NCBI RefSeq assembly: GCF_025153525.1
Contig: NZ_JANZNR010000006.1
Coordinates: 248,001 to 312,000 of the forward strand
Source: Psychroserpens sp. SPM9
GTDB lineage: Bacteria; Bacteroidota; Bacteroidia; Flavobacteriales; Flavobacteriaceae
Length of the DNA: 64,000 bases
Reading direction: 5' to 3'
In this document: one piece after another, positions 7,862 to 16,050 of the stretch
Numbering within the stretch: the first letter of the stretch is position 1
How the letters are laid out: each line of letters opens with the position of its first letter
The notes under the pieces: model-generated
Seen by the model: only the letters and a program-made list of their open reading frames with translations
The model's database searches: none
Told to the model about the DNA's origin: nothing
Made by a program: the position numbers and the translations under genes

Positions 7862-8620
7862 ATGAAATACATCCTTTTACTATGTAGTATGCTATGCTTT
7901 GTTAGCTGTAATATGTCTGAAGACAAAAAAGAACGTCAGAATAATGAGATACTGAAACAAGTTCAGCATGACGAAAAGCAGTTTCCAAAATTAGAAGCGA
8001 ACCGTTATAATGTGGCTTTTTTAATTATGGATGGTGTTTATAATACCGAATTAACCGCGCCTTTTGATATTTTTCAACATACGATTTTTAGAGATAGTAT
8101 TAAACCTATGAATGTATTTACAGTTGCAAATACAGATGCACCAATTGTCACATTTGAAGGCATGCGTATCCTACCCGATTTCAATTACACCAAAGATGAT
8201 TTGCCAAAAATTGATATTCTGGTTGTTCCAAGTGCTGAGCATCATCTGGATACTGATTTAGACGACACCGTGATGCTAGACTTTGTAAAGCGTGTCGATA
8301 AAGAGGCACAATTTATAACCTCACATTGTGATGGTGCCTTTGTGTTGGCTCAAGCAGGTTTATTAGATAATTCGGTATCAACAACATTTCCCAGTGATAT
8401 TGATACGATGCGTGAGCGCTTTCCTGATTTAGATATTAGAAAAGAGGTCTTATTTGTCCACGATGGAAAATATATTACGTCAGCGGGAGGCGCAAAATCC
8501 TTTGAAGCAGCACTTTATCTTTGTGAACATCTCTACGGAAAATCGATTGCTGAAAGCTTGGCTGTCGGATTAGTAATTGATTGGAAATTGGAGGAAGTAC
8601 CGCATCTTATCATTAACTGA
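7862..8620 (+). CDS. Exported DJ-1/PfpI-like (GATase1) lipoprotein
   Basis: The start at 7862 gives MKYILLLCSMLCFVSCNMSE, a lipoprotein signal with Cys16; an upstream in-frame ATG at 7838 would overlap the VOC gene. 252 residues. The body is a DJ-1/PfpI/GATase1 domain (NVAFLIMDGVYNTELTAPFD, then ITSHCDGAFVLAQAGLL with the nucleophile-elbow Cys, and SAGGAKSFEAALYLCE), the form often seen as the ligand-binding half of AraC regulators, here without any DNA-binding domain. Residues about 27-37 ([11 protein letters not shown]) come from an inserted palindromic repeat in the linker after the lipobox. Third gene of the MFS operon; function unknown. Confidence 0.82.
   Translation: MKYILLLCSMLCFVSCNMSEDKKERQNNEILKQVQHDEKQFPKLEANRYNVAFLIMDGVYNTELTAPFDIFQHTIFRDSIKPMNVFTVANTDAPIVTFEGMRILPDFNYTKDDLPKIDILVVPSAEHHLDTDLDDTVMLDFVKRVDKEAQFITSHCDGAFVLAQAGLLDNSVSTTFPSDIDTMRERFPDLDIRKEVLFVHDGKYITSAGGAKSFEAALYLCEHLYGKSIAESLAVGLVIDWKLEEVPHLIIN
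7941..7972 (+). repeat. Palindromic interspersed repeat, copy A (in frame in the DJ-1-like gene)
   Basis: 32 bases around the dyad CTGAAacaagTTCAG. Identical to the copy at 21315-21346 at 30 of 32 positions and to the reverse complement of 13294-13325 at 29 of 32. Read in this frame it encodes [11 protein letters not shown] in the linker between lipobox and enzyme domain. Confidence 0.75.
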
Positions 8621-8669
8621 TAGCATTTTACATACATAAGAAATACTCTGAAACAGCAACAAAAACACC

Positions 8670-9116
8670 TTACTTTTTCAAAGGTTTCACCTCATTGTGT
8701 TTGACGACATGAGATAACACAATTTGTGTTTTGGTCTCACCATATACAATCAATTGGTCAATAAAGGATTCAAGATGTTTTTGGTTTTTTAAAATCACTT
8801 CCATCACAAAATTTTCATTACCTGTAATTCGATAACAATTAACAACCTCATCATAAGTTGTCACCTTTTCTAAAAAAGGTTTCAACATGCCCATAAAAGC
8901 ACGCAAGGTAATTAACGCTTTAAGCTGGTAACCGACTTCAAAAGGCGACACTAAGGCATTATAATTTTGAATAATTCCGGCATCTTCCATCTTTTTGATG
9001 CGTTCAGAAACCGCAGGCGAACTAATCCCAACCTGCCGACCAATTTCGGCGCTAGACTGTCTTGCATTTAACTGTAAACACTTCAAAATTTTCCAGTTTA
9101 GGGAATCAATATGCAT
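8670..9116 (-). CDS. Lrp/AsnC-family transcriptional regulator
   Basis: 148 residues: N-terminal HTH (LNWKILKCLQLNARQSSAEI, then VGISSPAVSERIKKMEDAGI) and a C-terminal RAM ligand-binding domain (about 65-145). These feast/famine regulators form octamers and respond to amino acids or related small ligands. It is divergent from the 9233 gene and convergent with the MFS operon; no amino-acid gene lies next to it, so target and ligand cannot be inferred. Confidence 0.9.
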   Translation of the reverse strand: MHIDSLNWKILKCLQLNARQSSAEIGRQVGISSPAVSERIKKMEDAGIIQNYNALVSPFEVGYQLKALITLRAFMGMLKPFLEKVTTYDEVVNCYRITGNENFVMEVILKNQKHLESFIDQLIVYGETKTQIVLSHVVKHNEVKPLKK

Positions 9117-9232
9117 TTAAAGTATTTTTTTGAAATAAATTAATAATTAAACCAAATATACACTTTTACTTTAAATATTAAAGCACAATGTCGTTAGTTG
9201 TCACTAAATTTGTTACACTTTGCTAAAGAAAA

Positions 9233-9628
9233 ATGAATTATAATATCCCATCTCACTTATCTGAACTGCCTATATATCAAAAGGCTATGGATATTCTTGT
9301 CTTATCAAGAAGCATCTCTACCTATATCAATCAGGATTTATCGTATTTACGTCCTGATGGTAGTGAAGATACAGACATCTATTTTTCTGGAGATATTGTT
9401 CAACAATCAGAATCACTAGCTCCTGAAATAGAAAAAGCACAGGCTGAGCGTTTTTCAGAAAAAAAGCATAAGCATTTAGCTTCTATTGAACGCTTAACAC
9501 ATCGATTACATCTTAACTGTAACCGTTTACAGCATTGTAATAGTAACGGCAAAGATTACTTACCAATTTTACAAAGTGAATTGAGAAAATTTAAGCGATT
9601 ACAACATCGCTGGATGATGACACTTTAA
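9233..9628 (+). CDS. Hypothetical all-helical protein
   Basis: 131 residues, rich in predicted helix, with the opening LPIYQKAMDILVLSRSISTY and a C-terminal stretch rich in Arg, His and Leu (HRLHLNCNRLQHCNSNG). I do not recognise a catalytic motif; the start recalls four-helix-bundle hypothetical proteins of Bacteroidetes. It ends four bases into the end of the convergent sigma-factor gene. Codon use is like the neighbours, so it is probably a real gene of unknown function. Confidence 0.65.
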   Translation: MNYNIPSHLSELPIYQKAMDILVLSRSISTYINQDLSYLRPDGSEDTDIYFSGDIVQQSESLAPEIEKAQAERFSEKKHKHLASIERLTHRLHLNCNRLQHCNSNGKDYLPILQSELRKFKRLQHRWMMTL

Positions 9629-10173
9629 TGGTCGTTACAAACTTTACAATCGGCTTTTTCTTTTAACTCACCAACTAAATATCCATCGTCATTGACTTTA
9701 AAATCACAACAATCAACGAAACCTTGAGCAATGAGTTTTCTTCCGCGTTGTATTTGAGATTTTACAGTAGGTAATGGTAAATGCAATTGCTTAGAAACTT
9801 GTGCTTGTTTAAGTCCTTTTATATCGCTTAAAAACAACGGATCACGATACTTTTTGGGTAAACTTTTAATGATGCCACGCAAACAGTCGACTTTAGTATG
9901 TTCTAACTTTTGGTCTTCAAAAATAAAGTCCTCATCTGACATTTCATATACAAGATCGCGCTGCCTGAAATAGTCTAAAACCGTATATCTAGCGATTGAG
10001 AACAACCAGGACTTCACCTTATCATCGTCTTTAAGTGTTTCTAGCTTCGTATGTACTTTAATAAAGGTTTCCTGAAGTAAATCATCGGCTACAGAAGCGT
10101 CTTTAACCTTACTAAAAATAAAGTATTTAATGGCTTCTGCATACTGTTTCCATATGTCTTTAGTTGTTGTCAT
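9625..10173 (-). CDS. sigZ: ECF-type RNA polymerase sigma factor, SigZ-like
   Basis: 182 residues. Region 2 (VADDLLQETFIKVHTKLETL, DDKVKSWLFSIARYTVLDYF) and region 4 (KYRDPLFLSDIKGLKQAQVS) are intact. The C-terminal tail is unusual for ECF sigmas and typical of SigZ: two cysteines CCDFKVNDDGYLVGEL followed by ADCKVCNDH, a CxxC pair that could bind metal or respond to thiol stress. No anti-sigma gene is adjacent. A cysteine-rich micro-gene lies 76 bases upstream on the same strand, suggesting a two-gene unit. Membership in the SigZ group is from tail architecture. Confidence 0.85.
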   Translation of the reverse strand: MTTTKDIWKQYAEAIKYFIFSKVKDASVADDLLQETFIKVHTKLETLKDDDKVKSWLFSIARYTVLDYFRQRDLVYEMSDEDFIFEDQKLEHTKVDCLRGIIKSLPKKYRDPLFLSDIKGLKQAQVSKQLHLPLPTVKSQIQRGRKLIAQGFVDCCDFKVNDDGYLVGELKEKADCKVCNDH

Positions 10174-10249
10174 ACTTCAAAATAAGTAATGCCTATTTCA
10201 GTATAAAGTTACCAAAACAGACATTACGATTTAAATATTTACATATAAC

Positions 10250-10351
10250 TTAACAGTTACAATTGCTACAAGTACAATTATCACATGTACAGTTTTTACA
10301 ATTTCCATCTTTGCAACCTTCACAGTTACAAGTACAATCTATAGGATTCAT
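10250..10351 (-). CDS. 33-residue cysteine-rich (metallothionein-like) micro-protein
   Basis: ATG complementary to 10349-10351, TAA at 10250-10252. The product has 33 residues of which 11 are cysteine, in CxC and CxxC spacing (MNPIDCTCNCEGCKDGNCKN, then CTCDNCTCSNCNC). No hydrophobic segment is present, so it should be cytosolic. The density and spacing resemble metallothioneins, which chelate Zn, Cu or Cd. It is encoded just before the SigZ-like sigma factor, whose own tail is cysteine-rich. ACGTCTATAG on the minus strand (10377-10386) about 25 bases upstream resembles an ECF -10 element, but I see no convincing -35. The frame is clear; metal binding is inference. Confidence 0.65.
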   Translation of the reverse strand: MNPIDCTCNCEGCKDGNCKNCTCDNCTCSNCNC

Positions 10352-10517
10352 AATTTTTCATTTTTAAGGTTCATACTATAGACGTGAAAGTTTTAAAAAA
10401 GATGCATTTTTGAGAAACTTTTTTATGACCATTGAATTTAAGTTATGATTTTCACTAAAGAATGTACGTTTGCTTCACCACATTGGCTGCAATAATTATA
10501 AAAATTTGTACAAGATT

Positions 10518-10538
10518 CATATTTGGTGTAAATTTACA
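10518..10538 (+). promoter_or_regulatory. Promoter and palindromic operator candidate of the parDE pair
   Basis: CATATTTG at 10518-10525 is one mismatch from the TAnnTTTG promoter element, and TGTAAATTTACA at 10527-10538 is a perfect 12-base palindrome directly after it, 15 bases before the antitoxin ATG. Antitoxins of this family repress their own promoter by binding such dyads; binding here is inferred. Confidence 0.45.
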
Positions 10539-10552
10539 TCAAAAGAATTATT

Positions 10553-10792
10553 ATGGCTAGACAAAGTATATCATTTACAGAACCCAATGATGAATGGTTG
10601 AAAAATCAAGTTGACAATAAAGAATATTCAAGTAAGAGTGAATTAGTCAATGATTTAATTAGACAAGCAAGAAATCAACAAGTTCAAATTGATTGGATTA
10701 GAACGAAGCTGGAAAGAGCTGAAAATAGCGGATTTACTTCTGACAGTAAAGCGCAAATTCTAAAACAATCGAAGGACTTGCTCAATGGCTGA
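10553..10792 (+). CDS. parD: ParD-like antitoxin (CC2985/RHH type)
   Basis: 79 residues with a ribbon-helix-helix start (QSISFTEPNDEWLKNQVDNK, EYSSKSELVNDLIRQARNQQ), the signature of type II antitoxins of the ParD/CC2985 group, and an acidic/polar C-terminal half that wraps the toxin. Its end overlaps the toxin gene by eight bases. It should neutralise the toxin and repress the operon through the palindrome at 10527-10538. Confidence 0.88.
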   Translation: MARQSISFTEPNDEWLKNQVDNKEYSSKSELVNDLIRQARNQQVQIDWIRTKLERAENSGFTSDSKAQILKQSKDLLNG

Positions 10793-11072
10793 ATTTAGAA
10801 TAAGCAATACAGCTAAAGAAGATTTAATAAGAATTCATCATTATGGCGTTAATAAGTTTGGGATTACTCAAGCTGACAAATATTATAACTCCTTTTTTGA
10901 TTATTTTAAAATTATTGCTCAAAGGCCATTTTCTTTTGAATCGGTCGATTATATAAAAAAGGGATATAGAAGATGTGTTTGTGGGTCCGACAGTATTTTT
11001 TTCAAAATAAATGGAGAAATTATTGAAATAATGACAATAATAGGAAGACAAGATCTAGATCATATTCTTTAA
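10785..11072 (+). CDS. parE: ParE/RelE-superfamily toxin
   Basis: 95 residues with the ParE pattern: FRISNTAKEDLIRIHHYGVN, KFGITQADKYYNSFFDYFKI, and the C-terminal RRCVCGSDSIFFKINGEIIE plus IIGRQDLDHIL, where the GRQD-H ending is characteristic of ParE. ParE toxins poison DNA gyrase, while RelE relatives cleave mRNA; the ending favours ParE. Eight-base overlap with the antitoxin gene. A 76-bp tandem repeat array begins 15 bases after its stop. Confidence 0.88.
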   Translation: MAEFRISNTAKEDLIRIHHYGVNKFGITQADKYYNSFFDYFKIIAQRPFSFESVDYIKKGYRRCVCGSDSIFFKINGEIIEIMTIIGRQDLDHIL

Positions 11073-11087
11073 AATAATAAAACTGTT

Positions 11088-11333
11088 GCATGCGCTTCGC
11101 TTTGCCGTTAATACTGCTATGAGATCCCGAATCTAGTTCGGGATAAGCGATAATCTCAATTTTGCATGCGCTTCGCTTTGCTTTTAATACTGCTGAGAGA
11201 TCCCGAATCCAGTTCGGGATAAGCGATAATCTCAATTTTGCATGCGCTTCGCTTTGCTTTTAATACTGCTAAAAGATCCCGAATCTAGTTCGGGATAAGC
11301 GATAATCTCAATTTTGCATGCGCTTCGCTTTGC
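11088..11333. repeat. 76-bp tandem repeat array, three copies plus an 18-base partial fourth
   Basis: Units start at 11088, 11164, 11240 and 11316, exactly 76 bases apart. Each unit opens with GCATGCGCTTCGCTTTGC and carries the dyad ATCCCGAA-nnnnn-TTCGGGAT (11124-11144 in unit 1), enclosed in units 1 and 2 by GAGAT and ATCTC arms. Only a few positions differ between units. It fills the space between the ParE gene and the 3' end of the convergent icmF. No protein is supported in it. Confidence 0.9.
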
Positions 11334-11340
11334 AAAATTG
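11309..11340 (-). terminator. Hairpin at the end of the array, possible 3' end of the icmF transcript
   Basis: CAATTTTGCA at 11309-11318 and TGCAAAATTG at 11331-11340 form a perfect ten-base stem around a 12-base GC-rich loop, ten bases after the icmF stop on the minus strand. There is no T run, so Rho-independent termination is doubtful; protection of an mRNA end is as likely. Confidence 0.35.
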
Positions 11341-11349
11341 GATTCCTGC

Positions 11350-14300
11350 TTACATGTTTCGTCTATACTGACCTCCGACTTCAAACAAGGCTGATGTAAT
11401 TTCACCTAAAGAACATACTTTACAGACATCCATTAAAGCTTCAAAAATATTTTCATTTGAAATGGCTTTATGCTGAAGGTCTTTCAACAAGGTTTTAGTA
11501 TCGTTAGCTTTATGAAGGTTTTCTAAAGTGTTAATCTGAAATTGCTTTTCTTCTTCAGTCGCTCGAATGACTTCCGCAGGAATAACCGTTGGAGACCCTT
11601 TAGAACTCAAGAATGTATTGACTCCAATAATAGGAAATTGTCCGTTGTGTTTTAAAGTTTCATAGTACAAGCTTTCCTCCTGAATTTTACTACGTTGATA
11701 CATGGTTTCCATAGCGCCTAAAACACCTCCACGTTCTGTAATTCGATCAAATTCCAGCAACACTGCTTCTTCTACCAAGTCGGTTAATTCTTCAATAATA
11801 AACGAGCCTTGAATTGGGTTTTCATTTTTCGCTAATCCTAATTCCTTATTAATTATCAGCTGAATGGCCATGGCACGACGTACCGATTCTTCCGTAGGCG
11901 TCGTAATCGCTTCATCATATGCATTGGTATGTAAGGAATTACAATTATCGTAAATTGCATATAAAGCCTGAAGCGTTGTACGAATATCATTAAAGTCGAT
12001 TTCCTGAGCATGTAAACTACGTCCAGACGTTTGAATGTGATATTTCAACATTTGCGCTCTGGCATTAGCACCATACTTATGCTTCATGGCTTTAGACCAA
12101 ATTTTTCGTGCAACACGACCAATCACAGCATATTCTGGATCGATACCATTGGAGAAAAAGAATGATAGGTTTGGACCAAATTTATTGATGTCCATGCCTC
12201 GCGACAGATAATATTCAACATAGGTAAATCCGTTAGCCAAAGTAAACGCCAATTGCGAAATTGGATTCGCACCAGCTTCGGCAATATGGTATCCTGAAAT
12301 GGACACCGAATAGAAATTACGTACGTTATTTTCGATAAAATATTCCTGAACATCACCCATTAAACGCAGCGCAAATTCCGTAGAAAAAATACAGGTATTT
12401 TGTGCCTGATCTTCTTTTAAAATATCGGCTTGAACGGTTCCTCTCACCTGAGCAATGGTTTTGGTTTTGATATCATTATAAACATCTGCTGGTAATACTT
12501 GATCTCCAGTCACACCAAGCAACATCAAACCTAGACCATCATTTCCTTCAGGTAATTCGCCATTGTATGTTGGACGTTCTTTACCTTTATAGTGTTTAGC
12601 TATTTTTGCTTCAACCTCTTTTTCTAATCCGTTTTCTTTGATATAAATTTCGCATTGCTGATCGATGGCTGCATTCATAAAAAAGCCTAATAACATTGGA
12701 GCCGGACCATTAATCGTCATACTCACTGAGGTCATTACATCGGCTAAATTAAAACCAGAATACAATTTTTTTGCATCGTCTAAACAGCAGATTGAAACAC
12801 CAGCATTACCAATTTTTCCGTAGATATCTGGTCTGTGATCAGGATCATTTCCGTAGAGCGTCACACTGTCAAAAGCCGTTGATAAACGCTTTGCAGGCAG
12901 TCCCATACTCACATAATGAAAACGACGGTTGGTACGCTCTGGACCACCTTCACCAGCAAACATACGCGCTGGATCTTCACCTGTGCGTTTAAACGGATAC
13001 AATCCTGAAGTATACGGAAATTCGCCTGGCACATTTTCTTGTAAAGTCCATCGTAAAATGTCTCCCCAAGCCTGATATTTTGGTAATGCGACCTTCGGAA
13101 TTTGCGTGTGTGATAAGGATTCGGTATGCGTTTCTATTTTTATTTCCTTGTCTCTAACTTTAAAGGAATAAATCGGATTTTTGTACTTATTAACTTTGTC
13201 GTCCCAACCCGTAATCACTTCCCAGTTATAAGGATCAAGGTTCAATTTTACGCGATCAAATTCGGCAATAAGAAGTCTTGCAAAGTCTGTGTTATCATCC
13301 TGAACTTGTTTCAGGATCTCATTATTAATTCCAGCTTTATCTAGTTCTGGTGTAGTTTCAGCCACAGATTCTATGGTTTTATAAATGCCGTAGAGTCTTT
13401 GTGCTACTTCCACTTGATCATTGACTGTTTTATCGTAAGCGCGATTGTTTTCAGCTATTTCAGATAAATAACGGGTTCTCGCTGGAGGAATTACAAACAC
13501 CTTTTCACTCATTTCATCCGAAATTTGAAAGGTCGATTGTAAATCGGTATCTGTTTTTTCTACAAGCTTATCCATAATCGCTTTGTAGAGTGTATTCATT
13601 CCTGGGTCATTAAATTGAGAGGCGATTGTTCCAAAAACAGGCAATTGATCTTGAGGAATATCCCAAAGATTATTGTTGCGCATGTATTGTTTCTTCACGT
13701 CACGTAAGGCATCTAACGAACCACGTTTATCAAATTTATTGATGGCAACTAAATCGGCAAAATCAAGCATATCGATTTTTTCGAGTTGTGTGGCAGCACC
13801 AAATTCTGGTGTCATCACATATAAAGACACATCGCTATGTTCTATAATTTCGGTATCACTTTGACCAATACCCGAAGTTTCTAAAATAATTAAATCGTAT
13901 TCGGCAGCTTTAAGCACTTCTACTGCTTCGTTAACGTATTTAGACAAGGCCAAATTAGATTGACGTGTTGCCAAACTACGCATATAAACCCGAGGTGAAT
14001 TAATGGCATTCATTCTAATTCTGTCACCTAAAAGTGCGCCACCTGTTTTTCGTTTTGAAGGATCTACAGAAACGATGCCTATGGTTTTTTCAGGGAAATC
14101 TATTAAAAAGCGTCTCACCAGTTCGTCAACCAAACTCGATTTTCCTGCGCCACCAGTTCCTGTAATTCCGAGAACCGGTGTTTTTGAATTTTTATTTTTA
14201 ACGTGAATTTTATCTAAGGTTGCTTTGGCGACTTCTGGAAAGTTTTCAGCAGAAGAAATCACACGTGCTATGGCTTTCGGGTTTTTCTTCGGAAGGGTAT

Positions 14301-14766
14301 CGAGTTCTCCGTTTAAAGCGTCTCCAATAGCAAAATCTGATTGTTGAACCAAATCATTAATCATGCCTTGAAGTCCCATTTCTCGTCCGTCATCCGGAGA
14401 GTAGATTCGGTCAATACCATAGTCCATGAGCTCTTTAATTTCCGAAGGTAAAATAACACCACCACCGCCACCGAAGATTTTGATATGACCAGCGCCTTTC
14501 TCCTTTAAAAGATCGTGCATGTATTTAAAATACTCATTATGACCACCTTGATAGGACGTCATACAAATAGCATTGACATCCTCTTGAATAGCTGTATTAA
14601 CAACTTCTTCAACACTTCTATCGTGGCCTAAATGAATCACCTCAACACCTGTGGCTTGAATAATTCGACGCATGATATTAATCGATGCATCATGCCCATC
14701 AAATAGTGATGCTGCAGTTACGATTCTAACTTTATGTTTTGGCTTATAAGGTGCGACTTGCTTCAT
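11350..14766 (-). CDS. icmF: Fused isobutyryl-CoA mutase / methylmalonyl-CoA mutase-family protein IcmF
   Basis: 1138 residues, the length of IcmF. Order: B12-binding domain (about 12-145, [11 protein letters not shown] with the cobalt-ligand His25), G-protein chaperone domain (about 197-415, P-loop GTGGAGKSS at 203-211, NKFDK), linker, and TIM-barrel acyl-CoA mutase domain (about 520-1090, [38 protein letters not shown]). It interconverts isobutyryl-CoA and butyryl-CoA or related acyl-CoAs with adenosylcobalamin; the GTPase domain loads and protects the cofactor. Residues about 481-491 ([11 protein letters not shown]) stem from an inserted palindromic repeat in the linker. Older annotations call it methylmalonyl-CoA mutase. 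Confidence 0.93.
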   Translation of the reverse strand: MKQVAPYKPKHKVRIVTAASLFDGHDASINIMRRIIQATGVEVIHLGHDRSVEEVVNTAIQEDVNAICMTSYQGGHNEYFKYMHDLLKEKGAGHIKIFGGGGGVILPSEIKELMDYGIDRIYSPDDGREMGLQGMINDLVQQSDFAIGDALNGELDTLPKKNPKAIARVISSAENFPEVAKATLDKIHVKNKNSKTPVLGITGTGGAGKSSLVDELVRRFLIDFPEKTIGIVSVDPSKRKTGGALLGDRIRMNAINSPRVYMRSLATRQSNLALSKYVNEAVEVLKAAEYDLIILETSGIGQSDTEIIEHSDVSLYVMTPEFGAATQLEKIDMLDFADLVAINKFDKRGSLDALRDVKKQYMRNNNLWDIPQDQLPVFGTIASQFNDPGMNTLYKAIMDKLVEKTDTDLQSTFQISDEMSEKVFVIPPARTRYLSEIAENNRAYDKTVNDQVEVAQRLYGIYKTIESVAETTPELDKAGINNEILKQVQDDNTDFARLLIAEFDRVKLNLDPYNWEVITGWDDKVNKYKNPIYSFKVRDKEIKIETHTESLSHTQIPKVALPKYQAWGDILRWTLQENVPGEFPYTSGLYPFKRTGEDPARMFAGEGGPERTNRRFHYVSMGLPAKRLSTAFDSVTLYGNDPDHRPDIYGKIGNAGVSICCLDDAKKLYSGFNLADVMTSVSMTINGPAPMLLGFFMNAAIDQQCEIYIKENGLEKEVEAKIAKHYKGKERPTYNGELPEGNDGLGLMLLGVTGDQVLPADVYNDIKTKTIAQVRGTVQADILKEDQAQNTCIFSTEFALRLMGDVQEYFIENNVRNFYSVSISGYHIAEAGANPISQLAFTLANGFTYVEYYLSRGMDINKFGPNLSFFFSNGIDPEYAVIGRVARKIWSKAMKHKYGANARAQMLKYHIQTSGRSLHAQEIDFNDIRTTLQALYAIYDNCNSLHTNAYDEAITTPTEESVRRAMAIQLIINKELGLAKNENPIQGSFIIEELTDLVEEAVLLEFDRITERGGVLGAMETMYQRSKIQEESLYYETLKHNGQFPIIGVNTFLSSKGSPTVIPAEVIRATEEEKQFQINTLENLHKANDTKTLLKDLQHKAISNENIFEALMDVCKVCSLGEITSALFEVGGQYRRNM
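13294..13325 (-). repeat. Palindromic interspersed repeat, copy B (in frame in icmF)
   Basis: Minus-strand copy with a perfect eight-base stem, ATCCTGAA-cttgt-TTCAGGAT on the plus strand. 29 of 32 bases match copy A. It is read in the same frame as copy A, giving [11 protein letters not shown] between the GTPase and mutase domains of IcmF. Confidence 0.75.
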
Positions 14767-14912
14767 TCGTAATATTATGAGGTTTTAAAGACACAAATTT
14801 ACGGAATATTCAAAAAATACAAGAGTTTATAATCAATTATCTAAAAGTTAAATTTTCAAAACGGAAGGAATGATTTTACAGTAACTTAGTTGACTTAAAT
14901 TGGAGTATTGAA

Positions 14913-15761
14913 ATGAAAAAAATCACCTTACAAATTCATTGTAAAGATCAATCTGGAATCATTGCATCGGTCACCAAATTTATAGCAGATCACAGTGGAA
15001 ACATTGTTTATATTGACCAGCATGTTGATAGGGAACAAAATATCTTTTTTATGCGTATTGAGAGTGAATTTGATTCGCTATCTATTACTAATTTCACTTC
15101 AAATTTTAAACGTGAATTGGCAGATAGATTTCAAATGAAATGGCGTATTTATGATGCTGAAGAACAACCAAAAATGGCTATTTTCGTTTCAAAATATGAC
15201 CATTGTCTTTATGATATCCTTGGTCGCTATAGCTCAGGAGAATTACATTGCAAAATACCTTTTATTATCAGTAATCATATGGACTTAAAACCTATTGCTG
15301 ATAGTTTTAATATTCCGTTTTATCATATTCCTGTATCAAAAACTACTAAAGTTCAAGCTGAAGCAGCGCAATTAAAACTCTTAGAACAATATGAAGTAGA
15401 CTTTATTGTTTTGGCCAGATATATGCAGATTATTTCACCAACTTTAATAGAGCGTTATCAAAATAAAATTATAAACATACACCATTCTTTTTTACCTGCA
15501 TTTGTAGGTGCAAAACCCTATCATTCTGCCTTAAAAAGGGGTGTTAAGATTATTGGAGCCACAAGTCATTACATCACTGAAGAATTAGATGCTGGTCCGA
15601 TTATAGAACAAGATGTTGCAAGGGTATCTCATACTTATTCTATAAAGGATTTAATTACAAAAGGACGAGACCTTGAAAAAATTGTACTTGCTACAGCTAT
15701 AAAGCATCACATTAACCGTAAAGTGATGGTCTACAATAATAAGACTGTTATTTTTTATTAA
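14913..15761 (+). CDS. purU: Formyltetrahydrofolate deformylase
   Basis: 282 residues. An N-terminal ACT domain (about 3-85, QIHCKDQSGIIASVTKFIAD) precedes a formyl-transferase-fold domain with the catalytic region NIHHSFLPAFVGAKPYHSAL and the distal ATSHYITEELDAGPIIEQDV. The enzyme hydrolyses 10-formyl-THF to formate and THF, supplying formate for PurT and balancing one-carbon pools. It stands alone, divergent from icmF. Length and all motifs are normal. Confidence 0.95.
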   Translation: MKKITLQIHCKDQSGIIASVTKFIADHSGNIVYIDQHVDREQNIFFMRIESEFDSLSITNFTSNFKRELADRFQMKWRIYDAEEQPKMAIFVSKYDHCLYDILGRYSSGELHCKIPFIISNHMDLKPIADSFNIPFYHIPVSKTTKVQAEAAQLKLLEQYEVDFIVLARYMQIISPTLIERYQNKIINIHHSFLPAFVGAKPYHSALKRGVKIIGATSHYITEELDAGPIIEQDVARVSHTYSIKDLITKGRDLEKIVLATAIKHHINRKVMVYNNKTVIFY

Positions 15762-16050
15762 TAAATCAGAAAAACACAATATTTAAAAGCTTTTACAAAA
15801 AAATTAAAACAATTTTTGTAAGATTTTTTATATTAAAAAATTATGCTTTATTTTTATTTTATGTTAATTTTTTATTAAATTTACATCCCTATCTTCACTA
15901 TTTTGCACATATAATAAAATTTTAAGAAAAAACCTGCTTTACGTCTAAAAAGCAAAAAGTGACGTAACACAAATTTAGGTGTCTAACTATTTGCCACACA
16001 AAACGTGTGGATTTAAAACAATTATCTATAACCATTAACTAATTTTAATT
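15762..16050 (+). promoter_or_regulatory. AT-rich intergenic region with structured leader before the OmpA gene
   Basis: No gene. The last 115 bases hold nested hairpins: TTACGTC/GACGTAA (15939-15945 with 15961-15967), ACAC/GTGT around 15968-15982, and CCACAC/GTGTGG (15994-15999 with 16005-16010). They end 40 bases before the OmpA ATG and suggest a long, folded 5' untranslated region, as expected for an abundant envelope protein mRNA. No known riboswitch is recognised. Confidence 0.4.

Noticed and set aside
11020-11235. 71-codon open frame on the minus strand over the 76-bp repeats
   Set aside because: It is formed by the tandem repeat itself, repeats its own peptide, and overlaps the parE end; no independent coding evidence.
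11088-11333. CRISPR-like array
   Set aside because: Units are contiguous with no unique spacers between short repeats, period 76, and no cas gene is in the window.
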